Below are positions 35,201 to 46,600 of a stretch of 64,000 nt of DNA, one piece after another. The DNA is taken from NCBI GenBank assembly GCA_000149265.1, contig CH002683.1:367404-431403 (forward strand). Reading direction: 5' to 3'. This DNA is from Ciona savignyi (taxonomy: Eukaryota; Chordata; Ascidiacea; Phlebobranchia; Cionidae). The position numbers and the translations under genes were made by a program. Below the pieces are notes generated by a model. It was not told the DNA's origin. It made no database searches and was given only the letters and a program-made list of their open reading frames with translations. How positions within the stretch are numbered: the stretch's first letter is position 1; every line of letters begins with the position of its first letter.

Positions 35201-38200
35201 CACAGACATAATCCTGGTAAGAAACCAACCCTCAATCCAATTGAACCAACCCTCAATCCAAGCCAGACTGTGTACTTACATTTGGTTTAGCAGAAGCATC
35301 ATCCGCCACAGATGCTGATGGGTTTTGTGCATTGGAAGTTAACAGGTCGTGTATTTTTTCATTGTATATTTCAAAATAGCTGACTTGGATGTGGTAACTC
35401 ACCTGAAAAATGAAAATGATATTTGTAATTAAAAACGTCACAGAAAGTTACTTTTTCAACTAAAAAAAAGAAGTTTAAAAGTGCGAGAATTTAACCAAAT
35501 CGATAAGGACCAGATTAAAAAAGTGCAGGCAACAGCCATTAATATTTTACTTTATATTAAAAATCTAATAACTTACATGTTTATGTCGTTGTGATTTTTT
35601 CAGGGCTGTAGAAAACATTTCATCACAAAATCGTGGCACAAGCCCACTGTTGTCACCTAATCCCATGATCCTAAAATATATTAAACAAATTAATTTTCAA
35701 TATGTATGTAAATAAAAAATGGCACACAAATAACCATCAATATATATAAACCATAGTATTCCCACTGTTTAAATTATAATCGGCGTAAATTATTATGATT
35801 TAGTCTTTTAGTCATATTAAACAGCAGCACATCTTTAGACCAACGGCAACTACACATAACTGCAGTTTTCTAGGTTATTTGATTAAAAATGAAACATAAT
35901 CTTAAAAAGCTGCAAATGAAAAATATCATAATTCGCTATAAAAAAATATCATGTTCTTTACTCAGGCCATAAAAAAGTTTTAAAACCAACAAAATAAAAA
36001 AAATCTTACGTATAAGATTTCCCACTACCAGTTTGACCATACGCGAACAAACAGGTGTTGTAACCATCAAATGCTGCCGTCAAAAGCGGCCTGGCTACTT
36101 TTTCATAAACAATCTTTTGCGAAGCAAAATCACCTGTAGAACAAAACAATTAAATTCAGGACCAAACAAAATAAGAAAAATGTTTTGCGTAAAGTGACAA
36201 GATGTAAATATTTAACTTAGTGGAAAGCGGAACAACATTGATTCTAGTTAAAATACACAAACTAATATAAAAGTAGTGTTTGTTATATATTGAGTTTTTG
36301 ATTTTGGGTTTGTTTTATTAAATTGTCACTTTTATATAACTAATAAGTATGTGACAGGTCATAAATGTGGCACATTTGTTATTCTGTGCTGGTAAAATTT
36401 TTGTGAAATCTATTTAGATTTGTATACACTTTATAATTAACGCCCCCAAGGTAAATAGCACTTACCATTCTTTTTATCAACCGACCAAAACGAATAATCG
36501 TAAACAAAGGCGTGTTCATTGGCACCATCTTTTACCAACGTTTCGTTCCCGCTCATGAACACAGCCTGGTTGGCCTTTTCCTCTGTTTCGCTGTGGTAAT
36601 GTACATAACTTTCACTTTTGTACACACTTTAGGTACATATGGTAGCGTATGTTTGACTGAGATAGAGTACACAAACGTAAAGTTAGACGTGCCGTGAATT
36701 TATTTAAGTGACGTTAAACATCATATTTGGTTATATCTCAATAGGCGATCCTATTTTGTACATTAACTTAATGGCCGTCTTTGATCACAGATTGTAAAAA
36801 ATTCCAGAATTGCTCCTATTGTCTGATGTAGGACTAAACAAGTACTGTATCAAGTTTAAGGTGGAATACAAACTTAAACTGATTCGGTTTCTGTAGTGAA
36901 CAATGAGCACACAATGCAAATAAACGTCAATATAAACAAATACTGTGATAATCTTTGATGCAATTAAAAATAATGTTGTTTTTAATCTAGGTTCCTCAAA
37001 AATTTTGCAATGTGTATGTTGTATTTATCATTTAGCAAACAGGTTGAATTGTGTTGTATTTAGAATAATATTACTTTTTTCTGTACTGTGTATAGATGGC
37101 AACAGGTCAATAATAATGTTATTCAAAAATGTCAATTTCCTGACTTCGGCTTATTTTGCAGGTTCAATAGCAGTGCAACAGTTTGCTGGTACACCATTGG
37201 GCACAACTTTTTCTTAAAGCAAGCAAGTCATGATTCTTACCGTTGGCTAAATGGCCGAACTCTAACAGCAACAGTAATACTGCAGTTTGTGGCAGTGGCA
37301 TCTTCTAAGCAGACTGCAACACAATATTCCAACAATTATATTTAATCTACGTAAACAACAAATTTTGACATCCTGACCACTGGAGGAAACAACCAGAAGC
37401 ATAGCTGCAATATTGCAGCAGAAAACTTCATTTGTTTACTTGTTTAGTAACCCACAGTATAGGCATATGGGTTTACATTACCCATATACACAACATTATT
37501 CATGCGAGTTAATGGATTATTTTAAACCCAATTCGTAAAGACTGATTTCAACGACTTACAATTTACATCAAATTAGACATGAAGTTTACCTGATTGACGG
37601 GCTTTTCTTCTGTTTATACTTCCTAACTTCTGATCAAAGACACCAATTAAACTTTTACGCACAGGTTTCACGACAGTAGAACTTTCTGTTGTGTCTTTCT
37701 TAAGCATGGTTGGTTTTCCTGTAGGTTCCTGGAAACAAATAATAGGATTAACCCTAAACTGTACAGGTATTAAAAATTATAAGCAGAAAGGCATATACAC
37801 TTTAAAACAGTGATCTGGTACCAGTACCACTTTTATGGAGAAAAAAATGTTTTAATCAAACTTCTTAGTTGTTCACCCGGCAATAATTAATTACGAAAAA
37901 TGGCGAATATAAGAATCTAAATATATTTATTTATAACCAAAATTAGGTAATAGAAGATTCAAACTTCTTGGAACCCTGTATTTAAAGCCTATGAAGATAA
38001 ATGTTCTAGTGCTGTTATATGGGTCTGGGTATTGTAACAATCTCTAACAAACAATCATAAGATGTAACCCTTGGCAAGACATTAATACAATATGTGAGTC
38101 ACTGACTTAAACTGTAAGTGGAATTATTTATTGAAACAGTAATATCACTAGGTCATAATATAATTTCTAAAAATAACCAACATTACTGATACCTGTTGTA

Positions 38201-38831
38201 AATTGAGCACTGTTTTCTTGACCACATCTTTCGGGATTTTTTTCAAACTAGGACTTAACACAGTTGATACATCAAATGTAACTTTATTTGGTATATTCAG
38301 CAAATGAGAGTCTGTAGCTGTTGGAGCAGAAATTGGTCTTCCTGGCGTGACAGGTCTCTTGGAAGAACTTGGTGGCAGTTTTCTTTGCTTTGGTGATTGA
38401 GTCATTGGGTTAATCAAAGTTTTGTTGCCCTGGTGTCCATGAGTTGAGTCAAGGTGTTGTGACTTTCTAGGCGAGGAGGCTAGCCCGTCGGCCGTTTTAC
38501 CCAAAAACGTAGCCGCAGACGAGGTCCTAGGACGTGAAACTTCTTTCTTCGATTTGATATCAGATTTTTCAGATGGTGTTTTTGAAATTGTTCCGGTTGT
38601 AACTTTTGTTTTAGACACAGATTTAAGATGGTTACTTGAAGCTTTTACTTGCACATCTTTGGTATCACTGGAACTGGGATTAGAACCTGATAAATTCACC
38701 TCCAGCTTACTGGTGAGCACAGTCTTTGGATTTGGTAGGAGTCTCTTCTTAGAGCTTCCATTTTTGGTTCTTGTTTCCACAGATGTTTTATTATTCTCTT
38801 TTCCCAACTTTTGCACAGATTTACTTGACAT
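20250..38831 (-). CDS. KIF14: Kinesin-3 family motor KIF14, 29 coding exons
   Basis: Mitotic kinesin that, in vertebrates, works with PRC1 and citron kinase at the central spindle and midbody during cytokinesis. Exons, high to low: 38193-38831, 37590-37728, 37241-37313, 36466-36590, 36010-36133, 35577-35670, 35280-35402, 34930-34982, 34322-34460, 33677-33793, 33366-33496, 32494-32666, 31954-32162, 31318-31430, 30884-31052, 30348-30493, 29522-29669, 28892-29017, 28556-28664, 28203-28350, 27058-27261, 25899-26026, 25100-25284, 24169-24315, 23792-23896, 23208-23291, 21820-21967, 20782-20857, 20250-20421. All junctions are GT/AG and phases close to 1448 residues. Order is basic N-terminus, motor, FHA, coiled coil and C-terminal domain, as in KIF14. 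[13 protein letters not shown] and [10 protein letters not shown] are characteristic. The last two acceptors are the least certain. Confidence 0.92.
21160..21311 (-). other. Possible alternative KIF14 terminal exon
   Basis: An acceptor-like ATCGCAG ends just above 21311. From it an open frame in the phase left by exon 27 gives [19 protein letters not shown], an Asn/acidic tail ([19 protein letters not shown]) and a TGA at 21160-21162. It looks coding in composition, but the pyrimidine tract is poor and no strong poly(A) signal follows. It could also be part of another transcript or chance. Confidence 0.3.
22521..22561. repeat. 22-bp tandem duplication in a KIF14 intron
   Basis: ACTTCCACTTACTGTACCA occurs twice, 22 bp apart. 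Confidence 0.8.
23639..23662. repeat. Perfect 11-bp inverted repeat in an intron
   Basis: GTTTGTAATAA and TTATTACAAAC are separated by two bases. It may be a relic of a DNA transposon end. Confidence 0.7.
25387..25606 (+). mobile_element. SINE copy, 5'-truncated
   Basis: Body and tail of the dispersed tRNA-derived SINE (AACCCAGCGGATAAATGGGTTC, GGTAACCCGACGATGG, then an ATCCT-type tail). The tRNA-like head is missing. It lies in the intron between KIF14 exons 22 and 23. Confidence 0.8.
27293..27580 (-). mobile_element. SINE copy, near full length
   Basis: The SINE is in gene-sense orientation. Its (ATCCT)-type tail ends about 31 bp upstream of the acceptor-proximal edge of KIF14 exon 21. Confidence 0.85.
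27727..27850 (+). mobile_element. SINE relic
   Basis: A decayed body fragment recognised from TTGGCAAGGCACTTAAAGGA and a following weakly matching stretch. Confidence 0.45.
29701..29993 (-). mobile_element. SINE copy, near full length
   Basis: A gene-sense copy whose tail ends about 31 bp upstream of KIF14 exon 17. The head contains the B-box-like GGTTCGAAACTGG in slightly changed form (GGTGCGAAACTGG). Confidence 0.85.
30348..31430 (-). other. KIF14: KIF14 exons 14-16: FHA domain
   Basis: The FHA-like fold runs from [20 protein letters not shown] through [18 protein letters not shown] to [17 protein letters not shown]. The Gly-Arg and Ser-X-X-His core seen in phosphothreonine-binding FHA domains is only partly kept ([10 protein letters not shown]), as in vertebrate KIF14, so phospho-binding is uncertain. 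Confidence 0.88.
30684..30863. mobile_element. Tc1/mariner-type MITE
   Basis: The 180-bp element has inverted termini CAGTCCTCGAAATTC and GAATTTCGAGGACTG, flanked by TA dinucleotides (30682-30683 and 30864-30865). A second, inner inverted match is CTGAGTCCACGG / CCGTGGACTCAG. There is no coding capacity. It ends 18 bp downstream of the donor side of KIF14 exon 15. Confidence 0.85.
31480..31579. other. Assembly gap of 100 N in a KIF14 intron
   Basis: Exactly 100 unresolved bases lie between exons 13 and 14, probably a placeholder of unknown true size. Exons on both sides join in phase, so no coding exon need be missing. Confidence 0.95.
32211..32310. repeat. Tandem repeat with AAAGCATTGCATT core
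   Basis: Three units (30, 40 and 30 bp) begin TGAAAAAGCATTGCATTT. The array lies in the intron about 50 bp from exon 13's acceptor side. Confidence 0.85.
33532..33632 (-). mobile_element. SINE head fragment
   Basis: A gene-sense fragment with the tRNA-like part (CTGCAACCTTTCGGCTAAAT, CCACCAAACTAA on the + strand). It lies about 35 bp upstream of the KIF14 exon 11 edge. Confidence 0.7.
34477..34678 (+). mobile_element. SINE copy, 3'-truncated, antisense to KIF14
   Basis: The tRNA-like head (CCGGTTAGTCTGGTGG, then ATGTTCGAAACTGGTCGC as B box) begins only about 16 bp upstream of the KIF14 exon 9 edge. The branch point for this intron is therefore in or beside the SINE. Confidence 0.85.
37590..38831 (-). 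other. KIF14: KIF14 exons 1-2: disordered basic N-terminus
   Basis: Residues 1-259 are Ser/Lys/Pro-rich with no fold visible ([27 protein letters not shown]). The KIF14 N-terminus binds PRC1 in vertebrates; that is known for the family, not shown here. The KEN at residues 11-13 (GKENN) could be an APC/C degron. Confidence 0.8.
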
Positions 38832-39960
38832 ATTTCTGGTTTTTCAAAATTTTGTTTAGGCTATTAAGGTCAACTAATCAGACATTATAATATAGGTTAT
38901 GTACTGTAATATAACAGAACAGGTAAACTCACAGTTAAATGTTATTTCCAAATATATACCAGTAACTTATAACCATTATTCCACCCCAGTGTTTTTACTA
39001 TTGCCCTAATCCAGAGACCTACTTCTTGCCCATGTCAAAGTGCCATTTCTATACTTATCTCATAACAAATTATGTCCAAAACTGATAGATGGTTGAAATA
39101 GGATATTCACATTTTATCTCTTATCACATTCTTTTTCTGTTGCATTTTGCCACCACAGTCACCCGTTGGGTTACTAAAGCAATAGCAGTGTGTTGTATAA
39201 GATCTATAATGCTACTGTTTTAGTCTTATGCAATATGTCTAGTTACCGAATTGTAAAAGTACAGCATATACACCTCTGGGTTAAGATGACCCCTGATTAG
39301 TACCTTGCCCATGAACATTACAACGGCCGGTTTTAGTCCAGCACCTTTTTCTGCCTGCAGACCAGCAAAAATAACACAAATAATTAATAAAAATGAACAT
39401 CAGCATTATTAAATCAGATTGGGGGCCGTTTAAAACGAATCGGTGTGGGCCGTGTAGCGGTTTTAACAGAATATCTAACACTTTTATGATTTACTCTTAG
39501 TTTAGCAAAAAAAAATATTACTATACGTTCCTGCAATTTAACTGTGCTTTACAAATTTGTCTAAAAGTAAATTCATTACGTTTTATGATTTAAATTACAC
39601 AAACCCCTTTGAAGTGTAAGCTTTGTACACAAACATCTCTGTGGTAACCGGCAAGTCAAACAAAAATCGCGCTCCATTTGTCACGTGATCAGTCAGCCAA
39701 TGAAATACGATAGGATACGTTCTCGGGGACTTCTATTTGGTTTTGTGCATATTGTCGAATAAACACGTTAACTAGTTCATTCTAATTATTATTTTGGTGA
39801 TTTGAATAATTTGCCCCCTAACCAAATTAACTTTACAAGTTTTGTAACCTACTTTACCCCTCCACAATTTGATTTTTACTTAGTATTTTCTCTGGCAAAG
39901 CGTAAATGTGTAGTATCACATTGTATTATCCAACACGACCGGTATTGTAATATACAGAGG
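38832..39960. other. KIF14 5' flank
   Basis: It should hold the KIF14 5' UTR and promoter. A block at 39660-39710 has a CACGTG E-box and, on the KIF14 strand, an ATTGG (inverted CCAAT box). No TATA box or gene is recognised. Confidence 0.4.
39097..39345 (-). mobile_element. SINE relic, decayed
   Basis: It is recognised from AATAGGATATTCAC, GCAATAGCAGTGTGTTGT and CCTTGCCCATGAACA, with poor sequence between. Confidence 0.6.
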
Positions 39961-40245
39961 AATAGGATATTCATGTTTATCCTCGTGAGTAGGAAAACCA
40001 AAAAAAAACCAAGGTTAACAGACGGGCAATCGTCAGATCACTTCGGCCCACCGTCGGGTTACGGGAGCTATTTCAATGTGTTGACTATGATAGACGTTTC
40101 TTCGATTTGTTAGACCAACTAATCCGCTGGGTTTGGGTCTCCGTTAAGTGCCTTGCCCAAGAACACACGACTAGTTAGCGACCAGTTTCGAATCTGCACC
40201 TTTTGGTTAAAAGGGGTCGCACTAATCCACTAGATTAACCGGTCG
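39961..40245 (-). mobile_element. SINE copy, near full length
   Basis: A complete copy from the tail (AATAGGATATTCATGTTTATCC on +) to the head (TAATCCACTAGATTAACCGG). It lies between KIF14 and the downstream gene. Confidence 0.85.
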
Positions 40246-40497
40246 GAGAGAAAGTGAAAGACTGTGAAGATAATTTTGATATGGGAAAATTTATTGGCAA
40301 CTTGATTTGTAAATTGTACTAACACAAAAGAAACGTCTAAAAGCATATACAACATAAAAACTGCTTCTTTAAGTAATCGCGAGGTTGTTTGACGATTGCA
40401 CAAGTGATAATCTACCACATTTATCATTTACGAGATAAAATAGGAATATACAGTATATTCTAACAAAACAAGCATCATACTCTAATATCTACTTTCG

Positions 40498-40503
40498 TTT
40501 ATT
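40498..40503 (-). promoter_or_regulatory. Polyadenylation signal of the glycoside-hydrolase-like gene
   Basis: AATAAA on the - strand, 150 bp downstream of the stop codon. Confidence 0.6.
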
Positions 40504-40652
40504 GAAAAAATTTACAGTAAAATACATGAACATTACACGTATAACAATTTAAAAATCTAAAGATAGATTATAGAAAAGCACAAAAATAATTTTAAAAATT
40601 GCATAGAAGACGAATTAGGCATAATCAAATAATGAACAATGGCTTTTCGACA

Positions 40653-43600
40653 TTAAATACCATGGCATGTTTTGGAATTTACAGATAAACGAGAAGAGCC
40701 ACTATCTGGAAGTTTACATGACACTGACACCATAGTTGTGTTCATCAGGAAATCCATTGTAACCACCTGCCAACAAACATGTGTTAGACATCATGTGACC
40801 ATTATCAAGTTTCCAGGCTAATAATACGGGTGACAGGCTGACTTTGTTGGTATACATAGAAAACAAGTATTTTTGTCCCCTTGTTGGGACAACTTACAGC
40901 GTTAACACAGGTCAAACTAATGCTCACAATCGATTGCTAATTGTAGTGTTTAAATAAACGAGAACTGGAACAACTACCTAAAAATATTACGACGGCGGAC
41001 TCTTGAGGCTGTGGATCCATATGTTAAGACATTGTTATTAAGATCTACGTTTACAATACAATTATACAAAAAAAAACACAAAAAGCGTCACCTCAGCTGG
41101 CCTTCCTTGGATGTCAATCAGCAAGTTTCCTCCTTTTATATCCACTGATTTAATTCGTTGGTTTGAAACAGGAACCCATTTTTCACGCTCCCCAAAAATA
41201 ACAGCAGTAGTGGAATCTCTGTTTATAATTAAAACTGTTATTTATAGTTACCACGTTTAAGCTTCAGTAGTTATATCACAATTCTTATCATTGTACTTAG
41301 TAGATTGTTCAAAAATTAAAGAGTATTAGATAAAAGATAACTAGTGGCATTTGTTCTTGCTTAATGTTTGTTTATAGAACTTAGGCATTACTGTAGATTA
41401 GTATCTTAAGCAATTAAAGATTGAAAACCTGCAAACTGTAAGTGAAAAGTGGATATACTTACCCAATTGAAATAACTGGTGATAGGTACCAGAGTTGAAA
41501 ATCTTTAAGACCACAAGTTGGTATTGATAGTGCACCAGTGGCAGGAACATCATATATCTTGGAATCTGTTCCAGGGTGACCTTGAAACGCCTTGTACATT
41601 TTGGTTTCCATCTGTAAATAGTAATTGGTAAGTAAAAGCAGAAGAATTTGTTTCCTCCAATAGTTGCCTGTTTAGTTTTACCTTGGCTTGGTATATTAAC
41701 CATAATTTGCCTTTTTCGTTTCACGAATTATGAGTTCTTTAACATATATGGTGTTGTGAAGTAACAGAAAATAATTAAACAACATAACATATGGAATTGT
41801 CTAAAATTCTTAGTTAAATGAGTTAGTTTAATGATCCCGACAGTAGCATAATGAGTTAGTTAAATGATCCTGACAGTAGCATACAAATTGTAGTTAAAGG
41901 TATCCAATGATACTTCAAAATGGATTCATGGTCAGATCATTTATTAAAAATTTAAAAACAACTGAACCACACGCGTTTTAGTTCACTTACATTAACTGTA
42001 TCCAAATACATTGTTGAGGGCAAAATACTGTAGCTAGTAGTGCTAAGTTCAGTAGCAAGGGCGATTCCAAACCGTAACATGAACTGTTCGGTTGATGAAA
42101 ACACTTTGATATCAGAGTACGATGTGTAGACCTGTGCATTAGTGTTGGCAGCACCTAAAAATAAAACGCAATGTACTAACCATAAAGCACCCTAAGAAGC
42201 TTAACGTTCTAACATCAAAAAATAAAAAAAATTCCAAGATATCCAAATTGCAAGCAAAAATATCACCCTTCATGTTTGGAAAAGCATGTTTCAAAATTGT
42301 TTCATCAGTGGATGTAATTGGGCGAGACGGCTTTAAAATCAATCCATCGACACGACAACATTTCATTAGGTTTTTAATGTCAGTTTTTCCTGAAAAAAGC
42401 AAAATTCTTTATCCCCTGATCACTCAAAACTAAGGTTAAACCCCATCAGTTCTACGTCGCAGGTCTATGTTTACTCCAGTTTTGATTTTTATTGAATTTT
42501 GCAAAATGTATAGTAATGAGAGCCAAAATATTCTGGTATGATGTAATAAATCACTTTGAATTAAAATAGAAAATGATCGACCATTTTTTTGTGTCAAAAC
42601 TTAAAAGTAACGTTTTTTTATTAATTAATAAAATACCTTTTGAATTTATGTATTTCTTTTTAAATAACTGGTGTTTTTACATATTTCTTCCCTAAATGAA
42701 TTAAAGAGTCAAGTTTGTTTTTCCCTGTTTAACTTTAATATAAACGATCCTAAACATTTAAAGCTTTGTCTTTGTAAATTTTCGCATTGAACTAAATTAT
42801 TTTTTAGGTATTTCTTTAAATCTAAGCTTTAATTATTTAATTGGTATAATTGTAATTAGTTCATTAGTTTTTTAGACTGATAAATTTAGTTAACATTGTC
42901 AAAATTACACTTTCTTGAAAATATAGAAGTCCAAAAGAGTCACATCCTAATAATAATATTCTTACCAACTGCATCACTTGGGCCGACAGGGCCTGTGCTC
43001 AAAGTCGAGATGGCGGATTGAAGAGCAGTGTTCGGCTCAGTTGCAAGTCCGTAAGGTGAGCCTGGTTGATCTGTGGTCGTCCAGAAAGTGTCTTTGAATG
43101 GCGCAATATAAAGTGCATGTGCGAACATGGACGTAACTCCAATTTGCCACTGGCCATTACCTGGAATGGTAATCACCACTTACTCTGGGCCTGGTGAAAT
43201 ATTGTGTGATTGGAAAATTATTATTTAAAAATTAAAAAAGCTAAATAGCTGAAATAATATTTTAAGTCAGTTGTTAGGTTTCCATAGTCAATACCGGGAT
43301 ATGTAATTTATTTATTATTATCCCATTCCTTGTTAACTTTATTTCTTGCTCACTATAATTGGATTAGAGAGCAGGTGTAAAAGTTAAGACCGGATCTTAC
43401 AAGCAAATTTTTCATCCTAATTCTTAACCAAAGTATCATATCATGGTAACAGTGGACCTTTATTCTACAATTGACTAGTTTGGCAGTTATTGTTTTAAAG
43501 TTAAGGACTTTTCCAACTCGTATATATAAAAATGGAAGTAACCATGACTGAATAGATTTTGCTAGATGCAGCAATGTCCATAAAGGTAATAGCCAAGGAC

Positions 43601-46600
43601 ATAGTACTGCTTGGCTTAAAGCATGCAATCATATGACTGAGCAATTGACCAACCATAGTGCCACAACTAATATAATCGTCTGCATCTGTTATAAAATAAA
43701 TCGAATACATCATAAAAACCTGTGTGACTGATTGTATCTCAACACTCTGCATCATATGTCGTGGCAGCCCCATACAATACTGTATTGTACATGTCACATT
43801 CCGAAGCAGCCTCCCCCATTTCTCTTAACCAGTTGTTTGCTACATTTATATCCGTGTGTGTGATCTAGAAAATTAAAATAACAGCATTGAATCGTTTACA
43901 ATTCAGAGTCATTTTGAAATAATAATGAAGAAGATTAATGAATTGTTTATTATTACATGAATGTGCTCTGTATAAAAACTAAAACCATTAATAAAACCGA
44001 AAGAAAAATTAGGATGACAAAACTGCACCTTTCAATTTAATATTACAAATTTCATAAAGATGTAAACAATATGAAGTTTGAAGTACATATAACTGTACGT
44101 CTGTACACCTTATCACAATGAATACATGCTTACTGTCATAAAATGGGGACATCTTAAGCACATCTTCCCACATTACAAGCATAATAATTAAGCACCATAT
44201 GTGAAATTCAACTACACTGAACTCAAACTTGCCTCAATATTTTATTTGTTTGTTTTAAAACATTTAACATATTACCATTAGCTCCAAGAACTCCATGTCA
44301 AGCCAGTCTTGCTCATAGGTAATCAAACCCCAAGTTTTACTTGACCTCAATAAGTCCTTCCAGAAACTCTTTAAAATAAAGTAGTTTAATATTAAATGTA
44401 CAGGTACACATTTTTATCTTCGGAATGTGGTTCAACATAATATTGTATGCTTATTTAATCATAAGCTATATCCCTTTTTAATCCAACTAGTCACTAGATT
44501 AAGGCAGTAAATGTCACTCCCAGGAACAAAATCAAAGAGCCTTAGTTTTCATGATAATATTACAATGAAAGCAGATTAAATGTTAATTTTTTAGAATGCA
44601 AGCGGCAGGAACAGGTATTATAATGCAAGTCTTGTCGTATTACCTCATGACTACACATTTAGCTTGCAAGCAGTTATTACATTGTATATTAAAATCACTT
44701 TAGTTTTTATTGATTCATTTGAAATCAATGTTATGTGCCTTTCCAAGGATACACACAATGGACAAATAGTCTGAATACCAAACCCAAAAACCTGTCTGGT
44801 TATAACCTTTACTTTTATCCCCTACACCATGGATTGGATAAAAGATCCACTCATAAATATGATGTGTACCTTTATGGATGTTTGTAATACCTAGAAAATC
44901 CTTAAGGATTATATGACACAAATCAATGTCTCTGTCATATACGTCAAACCACAATAGCTTCGGAAACTTTATACAAAAAATAAAAACAGTTATACAACGA
45001 ATTAGTACTGTGTCTGCGGGTATTGATTTCTCTTTCTCAACATAGAAATTATATTTTCCTCCATTTTGCTTTGCATAAGTTGTATCTGACGACCAATATC
45101 TATTGTGAGCAACCACAGGCATACCGTGGGATTGAAATAGCTGGCTGTAAAAAGCTTTATTTTAATTGTTGAAGTGTCATGAGGTAGTAGAGGAACTCTG
45201 TATATTTTTTTGTAAAGGACAACGACGTGACGTATAATGCACAATATAATGATTACCTCATATTCACAGTAGGGTTACCGGGGCTATTGCAGTGTATTTC
45301 CATTCGTTAAATTGCCCTAAAGGTTACCATAACATTCTCTATTGTTTGTGTATATTGATATATATTGTTACAGTTTTTGTTAAACCCATTAATCCACTGG
45401 ATTTCCGCAATATCCAATAAGTACCTTGTCCATGACACAACCAATAATAAAGATCCCACCTTTTTGGCTTAACTCACTGCACATCAAACAGGGTTGTCAA
45501 AAAAACTTAAATTTCACTTACTCCATTCCATTTGGAAATATGCTTGGCTTTGCAGTCCAGTTTTTCACACCATTTTCCACTCCCTTATAATACCACCAGG
45601 AATCGTATTGCAGGTATCCATATGGGATATCTTGGTCAGATGCATATGACACAACATCCAGCATTGTGACATCATAAGTCTTGTTTGGTTCAGTCTTGTA
45701 GTAGTAGTAAGCACCTGGTATGATTTAGAAGAATATATGTCATATGGAATGGTAAGGACTGTCAGGGTAAGTAATGTAATGGTAAGGACTACCAGAAAAA
45801 GTGTTGTAATGGTAAGGACTGTCAGGAGAGGTGATAAGCTAAAAAACTACCTTAAGATGTTAGTTTTTACTTTGCAGGATTGCTTTCATAAAAGTGTGAA
45901 AGATTTATACATAAGAGATTAACACCAAAAGGCTGCGAAAGTATGCCATACATATGTTAATAGCGTGAAAAAATAGGTTGCATAATGGCACAAGAGGCAA
46001 AAAATAATAAAGCACTAAGATCCAATACATACAAGTTTTAGGAATCTCAGGCTTTAGAACTCAAGTTGACTGAGGGTAAGAGTATTCAAATTAAATTGCA
46101 TCCTGAACCTATATGTTTTGAAACTAACATCAGTTTAAGGTACTATATGAATGACCTTTCTAACGCGGGAAGGTCTTTTAATAATTGTCCGCTTCCACAG
46201 TAATATTAAGTATCAACCCAGAATACACAGACCACTGGCCATTAACCAGTTTTAGCTTTTACCTACTCACCATTATCAGTGTAATACCCAAGGTAGTTGA
46301 TGCTGAAGTCAGCTTCCATCGTATGTCTCTTTTTCCCATATCTGGTAGTCAGTACTCTGCCCCAGTTTTCAATAGCTTTGTTAACACCACCATCACTGTA
46401 GTATAGAATTGTGTCTATCTGTGGGAGGAAATGTGGACAGTTGTGAATTTTGTACAGTCAATTTAAAAATAAAATATATGTCATATCGAATAAGATGAGT
46501 TCTGTACAAAAATAAAACAGCTGTCCTATGTTTACAAACACTACAATATCTATGTTTACTCAATTTGAGTCGTAACACTAAATTAAGAGAAAGATTAAAA

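Larger units (their letters stand above)
32494..37313 (-). other. KIF14: KIF14 exons 3-12: kinesin motor domain
   Basis: The motor starts with [14 protein letters not shown] (exon 3). The P-loop [10 protein letters not shown] is in exon 5 and the microtubule-binding start [16 protein letters not shown] in exon 7. Switch [10 protein letters not shown] is in exon 9, switch [12 protein letters not shown] in exon 10, and [16 protein letters not shown] and [11 protein letters not shown] in exon 11. The neck-side [12 protein letters not shown] is in exon 12. All ATPase motifs are intact, so an active motor is expected. Confidence 0.95.

Noticed and set aside
44715-45122. Minus-strand 135-codon open frame as a separate gene
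   Set aside because: Only its first part (45009-45144) is used, as exon 8 of the glycoside-hydrolase-like gene; the rest is intron read through.
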